Shown here: piece after piece, positions 44,119 through 53,843 of the stretch
How the letters are laid out: each line of letters opens with the position of its first letter
Numbering within the stretch: the first letter of the stretch is position 1
Assembly: GCF_947490415.1 (NCBI RefSeq)
Contig: NZ_CANLGX010000006.1
Location: 1-64,000, forward strand
Direction of reading: 5' to 3'
DNA: 64,000 nt
DNA from: an uncultured Eudoraea sp.
GTDB lineage: Bacteria; Bacteroidota; Bacteroidia; Flavobacteriales; Flavobacteriaceae
The notes under the pieces: generated by a model
Told to the model about the DNA's origin: nothing
Seen by the model: the letters and a program-made list of their open reading frames with translations, nothing else
The model's database searches: none
Made by a program: the position numbers and the translations under genes

Positions 44119-44439
44119 TTAATTGTAACGGTCGTGGTATTTATAATGTGTTGCATTCCTACACTCGGACAGAATTTGAAGCAATTGATCATCACCACGA
44201 ATCAAAGCTTCTTTTTTTCTTCTAGTCCAGCCCTTTATTTTTTTTTCAAAGTAGATAGCTTGCAATACATCACTAAATTCCTGATAAAATTCAAGTTCAA
44301 GAGGTCTTCTATTATAAGTATAGCTATCTTTTTTACATCCCGATTGATGTTGTTCTATTCGTTTGTCAAGGTCATTTGTAATTCCTGTATAATAGGATTG
44401 ATCTGAACATTTTAATATATAAACGTAATAACTATACAT
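44119..44439 (-). CDS. Small GIY-YIG nuclease-domain protein
   Basis: 106 residues, essentially one GIY-YIG domain: YYVYILKCSDQSYYTGITND carries the two strands (YVY and YTG), then the helix LDKRIEQHQSG with its Arg, the hydrophobic YNRRPLELEF, and Glu in YFEKKIKGW (metal-binding position). This is the UPF0213/YhbQ-like group of single-domain enzymes; bacterial members are often uncharacterised. The gene is framed by inverted copies of the 25-bp repeat, with three copies upstream and one directly after the stop codon. That arrangement suggests a mobile cassette or a nuclease linked to the repeats; this is inference. Confidence 0.85.
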   Translation of the reverse strand: MYSYYVYILKCSDQSYYTGITNDLDKRIEQHQSGCKKDSYTYNRRPLELEFYQEFSDVLQAIYFEKKIKGWTRRKKEALIRGDDQLLQILSECRNATHYKYHDRYN

Positions 44440-44454
44440 TTTCTGTTATGGTTG

Positions 44455-44575
44455 AGCTTCGGCTGCGCTCAGCCTGACTTATTGGAATCTTTAATTATTT
44501 TAGGCTTCGGCTGCGCTCAGCCTGACTTATTGGAATCTTTAATTATTTTAGGCTTCGACTGCGCTCAGCCTGACA
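44455..44575. repeat. 48-bp tandem array, 2.5 units, with three 24-25-bp repeat cores
   Basis: Three cores start at 44455, 44503 and 44551 (plus strand GCTTCGGCTGCGCTCAGC or GCTTCGACTGCGCTCAGC), separated by two identical 24-bp AT-rich spacers (44479-44502 and 44527-44550). The outer core (44551-44575) matches the inverted copy at 44093-44117 exactly; the inner two differ by a G for A, and the innermost also in its first base. The array fills most of the 149-bp gap between the GIY-YIG start and ruvB. Confidence 0.92.
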
Positions 44576-44588
44576 TACTATAAATAAA

Positions 44589-45611
44589 CTAAAACAAACC
44601 GGGTTGTGTGCCTCCTTTTGTTCTGCCCAAATGGGTATATGCCAGTTCTGTTACTTCTCTCCCCCTTGGTGTGCGCATAATGAATCCCTGCTGGATTAAA
44701 AAAGGCTCGTAAACCTCTTCAATTGTTTCCGCACTTTCTGAAACGGCTGTAGCCAATGTAGTAATGCCTACAGGCCCGCCCTTAAATTTATCGATTATGG
44801 TAGTTAATATTTTATTATCCATTTCATCCAATCCGTGAGTATCTACATTAAGGGCTTTTAATCCATATCTGGATATGTCCATATCAATATTACCATCTCC
44901 TTTTATCTGAGCAAAATCCCTTACCCTTCTTAACAAGGCATTGCTTATTCTTGGTGTTCCCCTGCTTCTTCCCGCAATTTCAATTGCTGCATCATCTGTA
45001 ATAGGAACTTTTAGAATCTCTGCACTTCGCAATACTATAGTGGATAGTAGTTCAGTTCTGTAATACTCAAGTCTGCTGGTTATTCCAAATCTCGCCCGCA
45101 TAGGAGCCGTTAACAATCCCGAGCGTGTGGTGGCACCAATTAGTGTAAAGGGGTTCAAATTTATCTGCACCGACCTGGCGTTTGGGCCGGTCTCAATCAT
45201 GATATCAATTTTGTAATCTTCCATAGCTGAGTACAAATACTCTTCAACTACAGGACTTAATCTGTGAATTTCATCAATGAACAATACATCGCGTTCATCC
45301 AGATTGGTTAGTAATCCTGCAAGATCGCCGGGTTTGTCTAAAACTGGTCCTGAAGTAATTTTTATTCCAACCCCCAATTCATTGGCAAGAATATGTGCCA
45401 GTGTAGTTTTTCCTAAACCAGGCGGGCCATGAAATAAGGTATGATCCAAGGCTTCATTGCGCTGGTTGGCCGCCTGCACAAATATCTTGAGATTTTCTAA
45501 TACCTGCTCCTGACCCGTAAAATCATCAAAAGTTATGGGTCTTAGTACACGTTCAATATCCAATTCCTCTTGTGAAAATGAAGAGCCTGTTGGATCAAGA
45601 TTATCGTTCAT
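44589..45611 (-). CDS. ruvB: Holliday junction branch migration ATPase RuvB
   Basis: 340 residues from ATG 45611. Walker [14 protein letters not shown], Walker B in [10 protein letters not shown], sensor 1 [18 protein letters not shown], and the winged-helix end ([18 protein letters not shown]) are all present. RuvB hexamers pump DNA through RuvA-bound junctions. A longer frame from 45635 is unlikely because MNDNLDPTG is the normal type of start. Upstream of it is the divergent pckA; downstream is the repeat array. Confidence 0.96.
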   Translation of the reverse strand: MNDNLDPTGSSFSQEELDIERVLRPITFDDFTGQEQVLENLKIFVQAANQRNEALDHTLFHGPPGLGKTTLAHILANELGVGIKITSGPVLDKPGDLAGLLTNLDERDVLFIDEIHRLSPVVEEYLYSAMEDYKIDIMIETGPNARSVQINLNPFTLIGATTRSGLLTAPMRARFGITSRLEYYRTELLSTIVLRSAEILKVPITDDAAIEIAGRSRGTPRISNALLRRVRDFAQIKGDGNIDMDISRYGLKALNVDTHGLDEMDNKILTTIIDKFKGGPVGITTLATAVSESAETIEEVYEPFLIQQGFIMRTPRGREVTELAYTHLGRTKGGTQPGLF

Positions 45612-45810
45612 ATTTTCAAAGATACTAAAAAACAAAAGGGGTAAATATCACAAAATGTTCTTACTTTTTTATAATGTCGCAATTCCCGGCAACTATATGA
45701 TATTCGTCATCTTTTTTGCGAAAATTTATTGTATTCTTTGCATAGAATTTATGAATTATCACTAAATTATCGAGAGTTAGAAAAGTACAATCACCAAAAA
45801 CAAAATATTA

Positions 45811-47415
45811 ATGAAAACATCATTTAATCTTCAAAAATACGGGATAGAAACGGAGCAGGTATATAGGAATAGTAGTGTTCCTGTGCTTTATGAATTAGGA
45901 TTGCGATTAGAAAAGGGAACGGCTATTTCCAGTGTAGGCGCACTGATGACTTACTCTGGCGAGAAAACAGGTCGTAGCCCAAAGGATAAAAGAATCGTTA
46001 GACATCCCGATTCTGAAAATAATATTGACTGGGGGCCTATCAATATAGGTTTAGATGAACATACCTTTATGGTAAATCATGAACGCGCATTAGATTTCTT
46101 AAATATTTGTGATCACCTTTTCGTAGTTGATGCTTATGCCGGTTGGGATCCAAAATACAGGCTTAAAGTTCGAATTATATGCACAAGAGCCTATCATGCT
46201 CTGTTTATGCAGAATATGTTAATCATGCCAACAGCAGAAGAATTGGAAAATTTTGGAGAACCGGATTATGTTGTTCTTAACGCAGGTGGGTTTCCGGCTA
46301 ACAGGTATACATCAGAAATGACTTCTAAGACCAGTGTAGATCTGAATTTGGAACGCAAAGAAATCGTCATTCTCGGAACGCAGTATGCCGGTGAAATGAA
46401 GAAAGGTATTTTCTCCGTTATGAATTATTTAATGCCACTAGAAAATGTATTGCCCATGCACTGTTCTGCAAATGTGGGCGAAAAGGATGACGTAACTATT
46501 TTGTTTGGTTTATCAGGAACAGGAAAGACCACTTTAAGTGCTGATCCTAAACGCAGGTTAATTGGAGACGACGAGCACTGCTGGACAGACAAGGGTACAT
46601 TTAATATTGAAGGAGGATGCTATGCTAAAGCCATAAATCTTTCACCCGAGAAAGAACCGGATATATATAATGCCATTAAGTTTGGTACAGTTCTGGAAAA
46701 TGTGGTCTATGATAAATTCACAAGGGAAGTAGATTACACAGATACCTCTATAACACAAAATACAAGAGCCTCTTATCCGATTGAATATATAGATAATGTA
46801 CAAATACCTTGTGTAGCAGGTCATCCGGAAAATATAATATTCCTTACCTGTGATGCTTTTGGTGTATTGCCTCCGGTAAGTAAACTAACTCCTGAACAGG
46901 CCAGTTATCACTTTATTTCAGGATATACTGCAAAGGTAGCCGGTACTGAAATGGGTGTAACAGAACCACAGGCAACATTCAGTGCTTGTTTTGGAGCAGC
47001 ATTTATGATGTGGCACCCAAATAAATATGCTGAATTACTGGCAGAAAAAATAAAAGAACATAAAGCTACGGCCTGGTTGGTTAATACCGGATGGACCGGT
47101 GGAGCACATGGTGTAGGTTCAAGGATGAGCCTGAAGTATACCCGTGCAATGATTGATGCAATACACCATCATGATTTTGACAATGTTGAATTTACAACAG
47201 ATGAGGAATTTGGTTTTCAAATTCCACTTAGCTGCCCGAATGTACCTTCTGAAATTCTCATACCAAAGAATACCTGGGAAGATAAGGAGCAATATCAGGA
47301 AGTTAAGAAGAAACTTGTAGGGCTTTTTAATGAAAATTTTAAAAAGTTTGCAGCTAACGTAAACGCCAAGATTGTGGAGGCAGGGCCAAGCGTAGACCAT
47401 GCCTTGCAGTCCTGA
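45811..47415 (+). CDS. pckA: Phosphoenolpyruvate carboxykinase (ATP)
   Basis: 534 residues, usual length. The ATP-binding loop [16 protein letters not shown], the metal motif IGDDEHCW, the RTGRSPKDK-like stretch ([11 protein letters not shown]) and the adenine-binding region near the C-terminus are present. It makes phosphoenolpyruvate from oxaloacetate and ATP, the first step of gluconeogenesis. It is monocistronic, ended by a strong terminator. A loose promoter (TTTTTTG at 45712-45718 and TATTCTTTG at 45732-45740) has an off-consensus spacer. Confidence 0.96.
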   Translation: MKTSFNLQKYGIETEQVYRNSSVPVLYELGLRLEKGTAISSVGALMTYSGEKTGRSPKDKRIVRHPDSENNIDWGPINIGLDEHTFMVNHERALDFLNICDHLFVVDAYAGWDPKYRLKVRIICTRAYHALFMQNMLIMPTAEELENFGEPDYVVLNAGGFPANRYTSEMTSKTSVDLNLERKEIVILGTQYAGEMKKGIFSVMNYLMPLENVLPMHCSANVGEKDDVTILFGLSGTGKTTLSADPKRRLIGDDEHCWTDKGTFNIEGGCYAKAINLSPEKEPDIYNAIKFGTVLENVVYDKFTREVDYTDTSITQNTRASYPIEYIDNVQIPCVAGHPENIIFLTCDAFGVLPPVSKLTPEQASYHFISGYTAKVAGTEMGVTEPQATFSACFGAAFMMWHPNKYAELLAEKIKEHKATAWLVNTGWTGGAHGVGSRMSLKYTRAMIDAIHHHDFDNVEFTTDEEFGFQIPLSCPNVPSEILIPKNTWEDKEQYQEVKKKLVGLFNENFKKFAANVNAKIVEAGPSVDHALQS

Positions 47416-47432
47416 CAAGTTTGAGTTTAGTT

Positions 47433-47465
47433 AAAACCCCCATCGCCTCGGGCCATGGGGGTTTT
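47433..47465 (+). terminator. Rho-independent terminator after pckA
   Basis: AAAACCCCCAT / ATGGGGGTTTT, an 11-bp perfect stem with an 11-nt loop, then a T run. It begins 18 bp past the pckA stop. Confidence 0.9.
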
Positions 47466-47490
47466 TTTTGTTTACAGTTTATTCTAAAAA

Positions 47491-48315
47491 CTAATCTTCC
47501 CTCTTATATAACTCTGAAGTATTCAGAAATTCATTCAAAATTATCACTGGGTTACCCCACAAATAAGTCTTGGCCGAACCGGCTGAAGAGAGCTCAATAC
47601 TTTTATAGGCGTATAACCTTGCTTTGGTTGTTTCTTCAAGACGCGCGTTAATGACTGCACTTTCCATTTTTTCTGCCTTGAGGTCGCTGCTTCCAGATAA
47701 TTTTATATTCAACGTATCTGCAGTTCCTTCAACCACCGCGGAGGCATTATTATGCATTTCGATACTACTTTTACCTGTTATAGAATAAATGTTAAGATTT
47801 ATTTTATCCTTTAATATAAGATTTAAAGAATCTGACTGCAGGTTAAGATCCCCGGAACTGCTTCCTTCCATCTCTATATGGACAATTGAAGCCTTGCCAT
47901 TTAATTCAAGTTTGGAAGAACCAAATATGCTGATATCAAGTTTATCGGCATTAATCAAATCTTTTGTAACAACCTTCCCTTGATGTAGAACTATACTCTC
48001 CAACTCATTGTAGTTAACCGTTATATCAAGTTGTTTTTTGGCTGTAATCTTGTAAAACGATCTTATAATAAGCGTGCTGTCTACTACATCAAATCTTAAA
48101 ATATCTATCAAATTATCATCTGCAGAAATAGAATATCCGGGAATAGTGGTCTCTTTTAAAAAGATTTCAAGATCATCCTTAACTTCAATGGCATTAAAGA
48201 ATGGCAGATCTTCGTTAACGTCCACGATGGATTTATTGCCTTTAATTTTAGGTTTTCGCTGGGCACTAACCGCTAAAGTGGTGAATGCTAAAAAAAATAG
48301 AATAAAGTTCTTCAC
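47491..48315 (-). CDS. GIN-domain (DUF2807) exported protein
   Basis: 274 residues with a signal peptide (LFFLAFTTLAVSAQ) and a repetitive beta-solenoid body with short strands (LDISIFGSSKLELNGKASIVHIEMEGSSSGDLNLQ), which is typical of the putative auto-transporter adhesin head GIN domain (DUF2807). Bacteroidetes have many; role unproven, perhaps surface adhesion. The start is a GTG at 48315, since no ATG precedes the signal peptide. Convergent with pckA. Confidence 0.82.
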   Translation of the reverse strand: MKNFILFFLAFTTLAVSAQRKPKIKGNKSIVDVNEDLPFFNAIEVKDDLEIFLKETTIPGYSISADDNLIDILRFDVVDSTLIIRSFYKITAKKQLDITVNYNELESIVLHQGKVVTKDLINADKLDISIFGSSKLELNGKASIVHIEMEGSSSGDLNLQSDSLNLILKDKINLNIYSITGKSSIEMHNNASAVVEGTADTLNIKLSGSSDLKAEKMESAVINARLEETTKARLYAYKSIELSSAGSAKTYLWGNPVIILNEFLNTSELYKRED

Positions 48316-48409
48316 GATAACGAATTTAATAATTATTCCCGCTAAAAATAAGTCAAGCTAATTATTTTATAAAAGGCTTATACATAATCCTCCAATACTA
48401 ATATAAAAA

Positions 48410-48429
48410 AGCCCATCAAAAGATGGGCT
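48410..48429 (-). terminator. Terminator of the ACIII-oxidase operon
   Basis: On the minus strand AGCCCATC / GATGGGCT, an 8-bp stem with TTTT loop, followed by TTTTTATATT. It lies 28 bp past the subunit I stop codon, at the end of the long respiratory operon. Confidence 0.88.
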
Positions 48430-48456
48430 ATATTATATGAACTAACAATTTTCTCT

Positions 48457-50277
48457 TTAATGATTCAATTCTTCTTCATCCTGCTGAAGCGGAATGTTTT
48501 GAGGCACAAAATCCTGACCAGGGATTACATATTCTCCATTATCCTGAGTTTTACTGTAATCATAAGCCCATCTATGTACTTCTGGAATCTTACCTTCCCA
48601 GTTTCCGTGGAAGTGCTCAATTGGTGCAGTCCATTCCAGTGTATTAGATTTCCATGGATTCTGTTCAGTAGGTTTCCCATAAAAAATACTACTGATAAAA
48701 TTATATAAGAAAACTAATTGAGCCAGACCGGCTATCAGTGCAAAAACAGTAATAAGAACATTTACATCCGTTAATTCATCGAACATAGGGAATGCGGTGT
48801 TTTCATAATAACGCCTTGGTACCCCTGCCATTCCAACAAAGTGCATGGGAAAGAACACGCCATATGCACAAATCGCCGTAATCCAAAAGTGTACATAGCC
48901 CAAGTTCTTATTCATCATTCTTTTGAACATTTTGGGGAACCAGTGATAGACTCCGGCAAATAATCCATATAAGGCCGAAATACCCATTACCAGATGAAAG
49001 TGAGCAACTACAAAATACGTATCGTGAACATTGATATCCAATGTGCTATCGCCAAGAATAATCCCTGTCAAACCTCCGGTAATAAATGTTGACACTAATC
49101 CTATTGAGAATAGCATTGCAGGATTAAGTTGCAAATTACCTTTCCACAATGTGGTTATATAATTAAATGCTTTAACCGCAGATGGGATTGCTATCAAAAG
49201 GGTAGTAAACGTAAATACGGATCCAAGGAATGGATTCATTCCCGAAATAAACATATGATGTCCCCATACAATTGTAGATAAAAATGCAATTGCTAAAATT
49301 GATGCCACCATAGCTCTATAACCAAATATTGGTTTACGGGCATTCGTGGACATAACTTCAGAAGTAATTCCAAGAGCAGGTAAGAGCACTATGTATACTT
49401 CAGGGTGCCCTAAAAACCAAAACAAGTGCTCAAATAATACAGGAGATCCTCCCTGATAATGTAAGACTTCACCCTGAATAAAAATATCCGATAAAAAGAA
49501 AGATGTTCCAAAACTTCTGTCCATTATCAAGAGTAAGGCTGCAGATAGTAATACAGGGAAAGAAATTACTCCAATTATTGCGGTAACGAAAAACGCCCAT
49601 ATGGTTAAAGGAAGCCTTGTCATAGACATCCCTTTGGTTCTTAGATTGATTACTGTAACAATGTAGTTCAATGACCCTAATAAGGAAGAGGCAATAAAGA
49701 TAGCCATAGAAACCAACCAAAGTGTCATTCCCATTCCAGATCCAGGCTGAGCCATAGGCAATGCACTAAGAGGAGGGTAGATAGTCCATCCTGCAGCTGC
49801 AGGTCCTGCCTCCACAAAAAGTGAAATAATCATGATTACACTGGACACAAAGAACATCCAATATGATAACATATTCAGGAAACCTGAGGCCATATCCCTT
49901 GCGCCAATTTGCAACGGTATTAGAAGATTACTAAAAGTACCACTCAAACCGGCTGTTAGAACAAAGAATACCATTATAGTACCGTGTATAGTAACCAATG
50001 CCAGGTACATATCTGCATCCAAAACACCTCCGGGAGCCCAACCTCCTAATAAAGTCTCGAAAATAGGAAATGATTCACCGGGCCAGGCTAATTGCATTCT
50101 GAATATAAGAGACATTGCAATACCAATAAAACCCATAATCAAACCAGTAATAAGATACTGTTTTGAAATCATCTTATGATCCTGACTAAAAATATACTTT
50201 GTTACAAATGTCTCTTTATGATGATGTACGTGATCATCTGCGTGATCATCAACGTGGGCATGTGCAGTAACAGACAT
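48457..50277 (-). CDS. ctaD: Cytochrome c oxidase subunit I
   Basis: 606 residues, twelve membrane helices. The CuB/heme a3 site includes FWFLGHPEVYIVLLP (with the cross-linking Tyr) and VWGHHMF, and the heme ligands HDTYFVVAHFHLVMG. The N-terminus is His-rich (AHAHVDDHADDHVHHH, about 5-20). It reduces oxygen to water and pumps protons. The K-channel and D-channel residues were not checked one by one. Last gene of the operon; 44 bp after ctaC. Confidence 0.97.
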   Translation of the reverse strand: MSVTAHAHVDDHADDHVHHHKETFVTKYIFSQDHKMISKQYLITGLIMGFIGIAMSLIFRMQLAWPGESFPIFETLLGGWAPGGVLDADMYLALVTIHGTIMVFFVLTAGLSGTFSNLLIPLQIGARDMASGFLNMLSYWMFFVSSVIMIISLFVEAGPAAAGWTIYPPLSALPMAQPGSGMGMTLWLVSMAIFIASSLLGSLNYIVTVINLRTKGMSMTRLPLTIWAFFVTAIIGVISFPVLLSAALLLIMDRSFGTSFFLSDIFIQGEVLHYQGGSPVLFEHLFWFLGHPEVYIVLLPALGITSEVMSTNARKPIFGYRAMVASILAIAFLSTIVWGHHMFISGMNPFLGSVFTFTTLLIAIPSAVKAFNYITTLWKGNLQLNPAMLFSIGLVSTFITGGLTGIILGDSTLDINVHDTYFVVAHFHLVMGISALYGLFAGVYHWFPKMFKRMMNKNLGYVHFWITAICAYGVFFPMHFVGMAGVPRRYYENTAFPMFDELTDVNVLITVFALIAGLAQLVFLYNFISSIFYGKPTEQNPWKSNTLEWTAPIEHFHGNWEGKIPEVHRWAYDYSKTQDNGEYVIPGQDFVPQNIPLQQDEEELNH

Positions 50278-50321
50278 AATCGAATTTTTTTTATATTAAT
50301 TTTACTTCTTTATAGCTTTAT

Positions 50322-51380
50322 TTATTGCATTGATGCCATAGTCTGACTAAAAGTCTGCTGACTTTCCATCCATGCATTATAATCTTCCTCGCTTTCTACT
50401 ATAATCTTCATCTGCATATTATAGTGCGATTTACCACAAATTTTATTACACAGCAGGATATAATCAAATTCCCATGGATCCGAGTTGTCTTCTCCATTAG
50501 CTGCGCGTTCTGCTCTGATTTCGTTTGTCCTTTTTACCTTATCTACCACATCCTGATTCATCCTCATCTCCTCAGTAGTTATGGTTGGTGTAAAAGAAAA
50601 CTCAGTGGTCATTCCAGGTACGCAATTCATCTGAGCTCTGAAATGAGGCATATAGGCGGAATGCAATACATCCTGTGAACGCATTTTAAAATTTACCTTT
50701 CTACCAACAGGGAGATGCAATTCTTTTACAATAACGTCATCAGAAGCATTAGGGTCAGATTCATCCAATCCTAAAACATTTGCCTTATCAATATCAATCA
50801 TTCTAACATTGGCACCTCCTAATACATTGTCTGCCCCACCATATCTTGCCGTCCAATTGAATTGTTGAGCGTAAAGTTCAACGATTAGTGGGTCATCCTC
50901 GTCATTGATATCCATTATGTTGGTCCAGGTATATAAACCCCACAAGATTAATCCGGCCAAAACGATCACTGGTATTATCGTCCAAATGAATTCCAACCTG
51001 TCATTATCTGCAAAGAATAAGGCCTTTTTCCCTTTTTCCCCGCGATATTTAAACCCAAAATAATGCAATAAAGCCTGAGTAATGGTTTGAACAAAAAAGA
51101 TGATAATAAATGAAACAAGCAATAGGTAATCATAATCCCCCCCATGGGCTGAAGCAGCTTCAGGCAATAATACTTTCGTGTATTTATAAAAACTAAATAT
51201 GGTAATCCCATAAATAAATATCAAAAAAGCAAACAACAAGTAACCATTATACTTGTTATCCTTATCGGTTGCCACTTGTGAATCTACTGTCTTTAGTTTG
51301 GACAATTCAAAGATTTTGGTCATTTGCCAAATTGCAATTGCCACTAGTACTAAAACAATTAAGATCAATAATGTAGTCAT
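50322..51380 (-). CDS. ctaC: Cytochrome c oxidase subunit II
   Basis: 352 residues. Three hydrophobic segments at the N-terminal side (one leading helix, then about 45-70 and 85-115), then a cupredoxin domain. The CuA centre shows a His in HSAYMPHF and LLCNKICGKSHYNMQM, giving C-x3-C-x3-H-x2-M as required. It takes electrons from cytochrome c, probably ActE or ActA, and passes them to subunit I. No cytochrome c domain is fused, unlike caa3 enzymes with a fused tail. Gaps of 30 and 44 bp to its neighbours. Confidence 0.95.
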   Translation of the reverse strand: MTTLLILIVLVLVAIAIWQMTKIFELSKLKTVDSQVATDKDNKYNGYLLFAFLIFIYGITIFSFYKYTKVLLPEAASAHGGDYDYLLLVSFIIIFFVQTITQALLHYFGFKYRGEKGKKALFFADNDRLEFIWTIIPVIVLAGLILWGLYTWTNIMDINDEDDPLIVELYAQQFNWTARYGGADNVLGGANVRMIDIDKANVLGLDESDPNASDDVIVKELHLPVGRKVNFKMRSQDVLHSAYMPHFRAQMNCVPGMTTEFSFTPTITTEEMRMNQDVVDKVKRTNEIRAERAANGEDNSDPWEFDYILLCNKICGKSHYNMQMKIIVESEEDYNAWMESQQTFSQTMASMQ

Positions 51381-51410
51381 TGTATGTATTGAAATTATAC
51401 TTTAAAATTA

Positions 51411-52730
51411 CTAATAATGAAAATGCCTGCTTTCCTCTATAAAAGGATTTCGGGTAGGTTGCAAGGGCGCATGGGTTAATGCTCTGAACACCCAGAAAAT
51501 AAATGCTCCTGCGAAAAAGAGGATAGCGCCCAATTCAGGAATCCCAATATACCATTGGTCGCCCACCGTTGCCGGCATTATCATATTAAATATATCTAAA
51601 TAATGTCCTGCAAGTAACACGATACCCGTCATAATCACAAACCAATTCACTCTTTTAAAATCACTATTCATTAGCAGTAACAATGGAAACACAAAATTCA
51701 TTACTACCATACCAAAAAACGGCAGATTATAGTCTTCAATTCTCGTAACAAAATAAGTGACTTCTTCAGGAATATTTGCATACCATATTAACATAAACTG
51801 ACCAAACCAAAGGTAGGTCCAGAATATACTAAAGCCAAACATGAATTTAGCCAAGTCATGAATATGACTATCATTAACATCCGGTAAATATCCTTTAGAT
51901 TTGAGGTAGATGGTTACCATAGCAATTACAGTTATCCCAGAAACGATCATACTCGCAAAAACATACCATCCAAATAGCGTACTGAACCAGTGCGGATCAA
52001 CACTCATTATCCAATCCCAGGACATAATGGATTCTGAAATAAGATAAAACACCAGGAAAGCAGCAGAGAATCTGAAGTTCTTTTTAAAATTGGAATTATC
52101 ATCCGCATTATCCTGCGCAATAGAAAGTTTTCGCGATATTTCACGATAACCAATCCATCCTCCAAGGAAAATTGCAGCTCTTATGAGAAAGAAAGTAGGA
52201 TTAAGATACCCCGCTTTATTTTGCAGCAATTTATCATGAGCCACAACATCAGCATCCATCCATGTAAACATATGATTAAAATGTAATACAGATAGTACCA
52301 GAATAACAAATACTATTATCCCTCCCGGAACAAGGTATGCTGTGATTCCTTCCATTACCCTGAATAGCATAGGTGACCAGCCAGCTTGCGATGCCCTTTG
52401 AATTCCATAAAACGCAAGAACCCCTAAGGCAATCATAAAGAAAAAGAAAGCTGCCACATATAAGGCAGACCAAGGTCTGTTCTGTAGTTGATGCAGCAAG
52501 TGCTCATCATGAGCTGCACTGTGATCAGTGGCCTCTCCATGATCGGAGGCTATTGCATGTGATGCTTCCTCCCCATGTGAATCTCCGTGACCGTCATCAT
52601 GCGCGGCAACCATAGCTTTGGCTTCCTCTACCGTACCAGGTGCGGATACAAAGCCAATGCCAATTCCCAATACCCCAACGGCCATGAGAATTAAAGAAGT
52701 TATTTTTAGTCTGTTTGAAAACGTGTACAT
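51411..52730 (-). CDS. actF: Alternative complex III subunit ActF (NrfD-like membrane protein)
   Basis: 439 residues, about ten membrane helices, NrfD-like quinol:cytochrome c oxidoreductase subunit (WDWIMSVDPHWFSTLFGWYVFA is diagnostic). After the first helix it carries a His-rich, acidic segment (about 44-75: HDDGHGDSHGEE, SDHGEATDHSAAHDEH) that would be outside the membrane and may bind metal. ActF contributes to the quinol site and likely proton path, along with ActC. It precedes ctaC by 30 bp. Confidence 0.94.
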   Translation of the reverse strand: MYTFSNRLKITSLILMAVGVLGIGIGFVSAPGTVEEAKAMVAAHDDGHGDSHGEEASHAIASDHGEATDHSAAHDEHLLHQLQNRPWSALYVAAFFFFMIALGVLAFYGIQRASQAGWSPMLFRVMEGITAYLVPGGIIVFVILVLSVLHFNHMFTWMDADVVAHDKLLQNKAGYLNPTFFLIRAAIFLGGWIGYREISRKLSIAQDNADDNSNFKKNFRFSAAFLVFYLISESIMSWDWIMSVDPHWFSTLFGWYVFASMIVSGITVIAMVTIYLKSKGYLPDVNDSHIHDLAKFMFGFSIFWTYLWFGQFMLIWYANIPEEVTYFVTRIEDYNLPFFGMVVMNFVFPLLLLMNSDFKRVNWFVIMTGIVLLAGHYLDIFNMIMPATVGDQWYIGIPELGAILFFAGAFIFWVFRALTHAPLQPTRNPFIEESRHFHY

Positions 52731-52746
52731 ATTAAAGGTCTATGTA

Positions 52747-53307
52747 TTATTTTGTTAAGTCTTGTTTCAATTGCATTACGTACTCCGACACCTGCCAACG
52801 TTCTTCATAATCAAGTTGTCCCGCATATGATCCCATGGAATTTAACCCATAATAAATCGTGTGATAGGTACTTCCAACACTAATATTCCTCGCAGCATCA
52901 TCATAGCTGGGTACACCTAGTATTTTTTCTCTTTTTACAAGAGTTCCCTGTCCTTTACCCTGATTGCCATGGCAAATGCCACAATATATAGTATATAGTT
53001 CCTTACCCTTTGCAAGATTAACTTCCCTTTGCAAAGAATCCAACGGACTATTTTGCAATCTTGCCATTTCCTTACCCTCCAGATCATTAGCAAACTCATA
53101 AGGCAACCATCCTCTGTGAATGGTATTTTCCGGCGGGGTCATAGCTTCAGATCCACTTGGAAGAAAATCAACCTGCTGATAAGTCTCATAACCTATCGGT
53201 TCATACATATTTGGCATATATTGATAGTTTGGAGTCTTGTTATCTGCACAGGCAGAAACAAAACCAATTACTACCAGAATCATTACTATTTTTATAAAAC
53301 GCTTCAT
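52747..53307 (-). CDS. actE: Alternative complex III cytochrome c subunit ActE
   Basis: 186 residues with a lipoprotein signal (VIGFVSACADN, lipobox Cys about 20) and one heme site, CGICHGNQGKGQG (about 109). The axial Met probably lies near NSMGSYAGQL. It is a lipid-anchored monoheme cytochrome that passes electrons from ActA to oxidase subunit II. Gap to actD is 3 bp, so it is tightly coupled. Confidence 0.93.
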   Translation of the reverse strand: MKRFIKIVMILVVIGFVSACADNKTPNYQYMPNMYEPIGYETYQQVDFLPSGSEAMTPPENTIHRGWLPYEFANDLEGKEMARLQNSPLDSLQREVNLAKGKELYTIYCGICHGNQGKGQGTLVKREKILGVPSYDDAARNISVGSTYHTIYYGLNSMGSYAGQLDYEERWQVSEYVMQLKQDLTK

Positions 53308-53310
53308 TAT

Positions 53311-53841
53311 CTAATGACTGTTTTTAATAATGTTCAACTCTACAGCTCCCGTATCTAACAATAAATCTTTTAATTCAGACTCATTGTTATGTACTTCAAT
53401 TTCCATAATAAAATGCGCATCTGTTGTTCGCACATCAGGATTCTCTGCCTTTTTAAATGGCCATAGCCTACTGCGCAAATAAAATGTGATCACCATTAAA
53501 TGTGCAGCGAAAAACACCGTTAATTCGAACATAATGGGTACAAAGGCAGGCATGTTTTCTATATAGCTAAAGCTGGGTTTCCCCCCAATATCCATTGGCC
53601 AGGCGTCAATCATTATGTATTTCATCATAACAATCGAAACAATTAATCCCAAACAGCCATACATAAAGGATGTAATTGCTATTCTGGTTGGAGCCAAGCC
53701 CATTGCTTTGTCCAAACCATGCACAGGAAACGGACAATAGACCTCCTCTATATGATGTTTTTCAGCTTTAACCTTTTTAACGGCGTGCATCAATACATCA
53801 TCATCATCATAGTATGCGTGGATAACAGTAGTAGCTGCCAT
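53311..53841 (-). CDS. actD: Alternative complex III subunit ActD (DUF3341)
   Basis: 176 residues, DUF3341. Two membrane helices (about 55-75 and 95-125), with an N-terminal soluble part (IHAYYDDDDVLMHAVKKVK) and VYCPFPVHGLDKAMGL, typical of the family. It is a structural subunit of ACIII without cofactors. It begins 2 bp after actC. Confidence 0.92.
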   Translation of the reverse strand: MAATTVIHAYYDDDDVLMHAVKKVKAEKHHIEEVYCPFPVHGLDKAMGLAPTRIAITSFMYGCLGLIVSIVMMKYIMIDAWPMDIGGKPSFSYIENMPAFVPIMFELTVFFAAHLMVITFYLRSRLWPFKKAENPDVRTTDAHFIMEIEVHNNESELKDLLLDTGAVELNIIKNSH

Positions 53842-53843
53842 AA

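Noticed and set aside
44455-44575. CRISPR array
   Set aside because: The spacers between the three cores are identical to each other rather than unique, there are only three units, and no cas gene is near.
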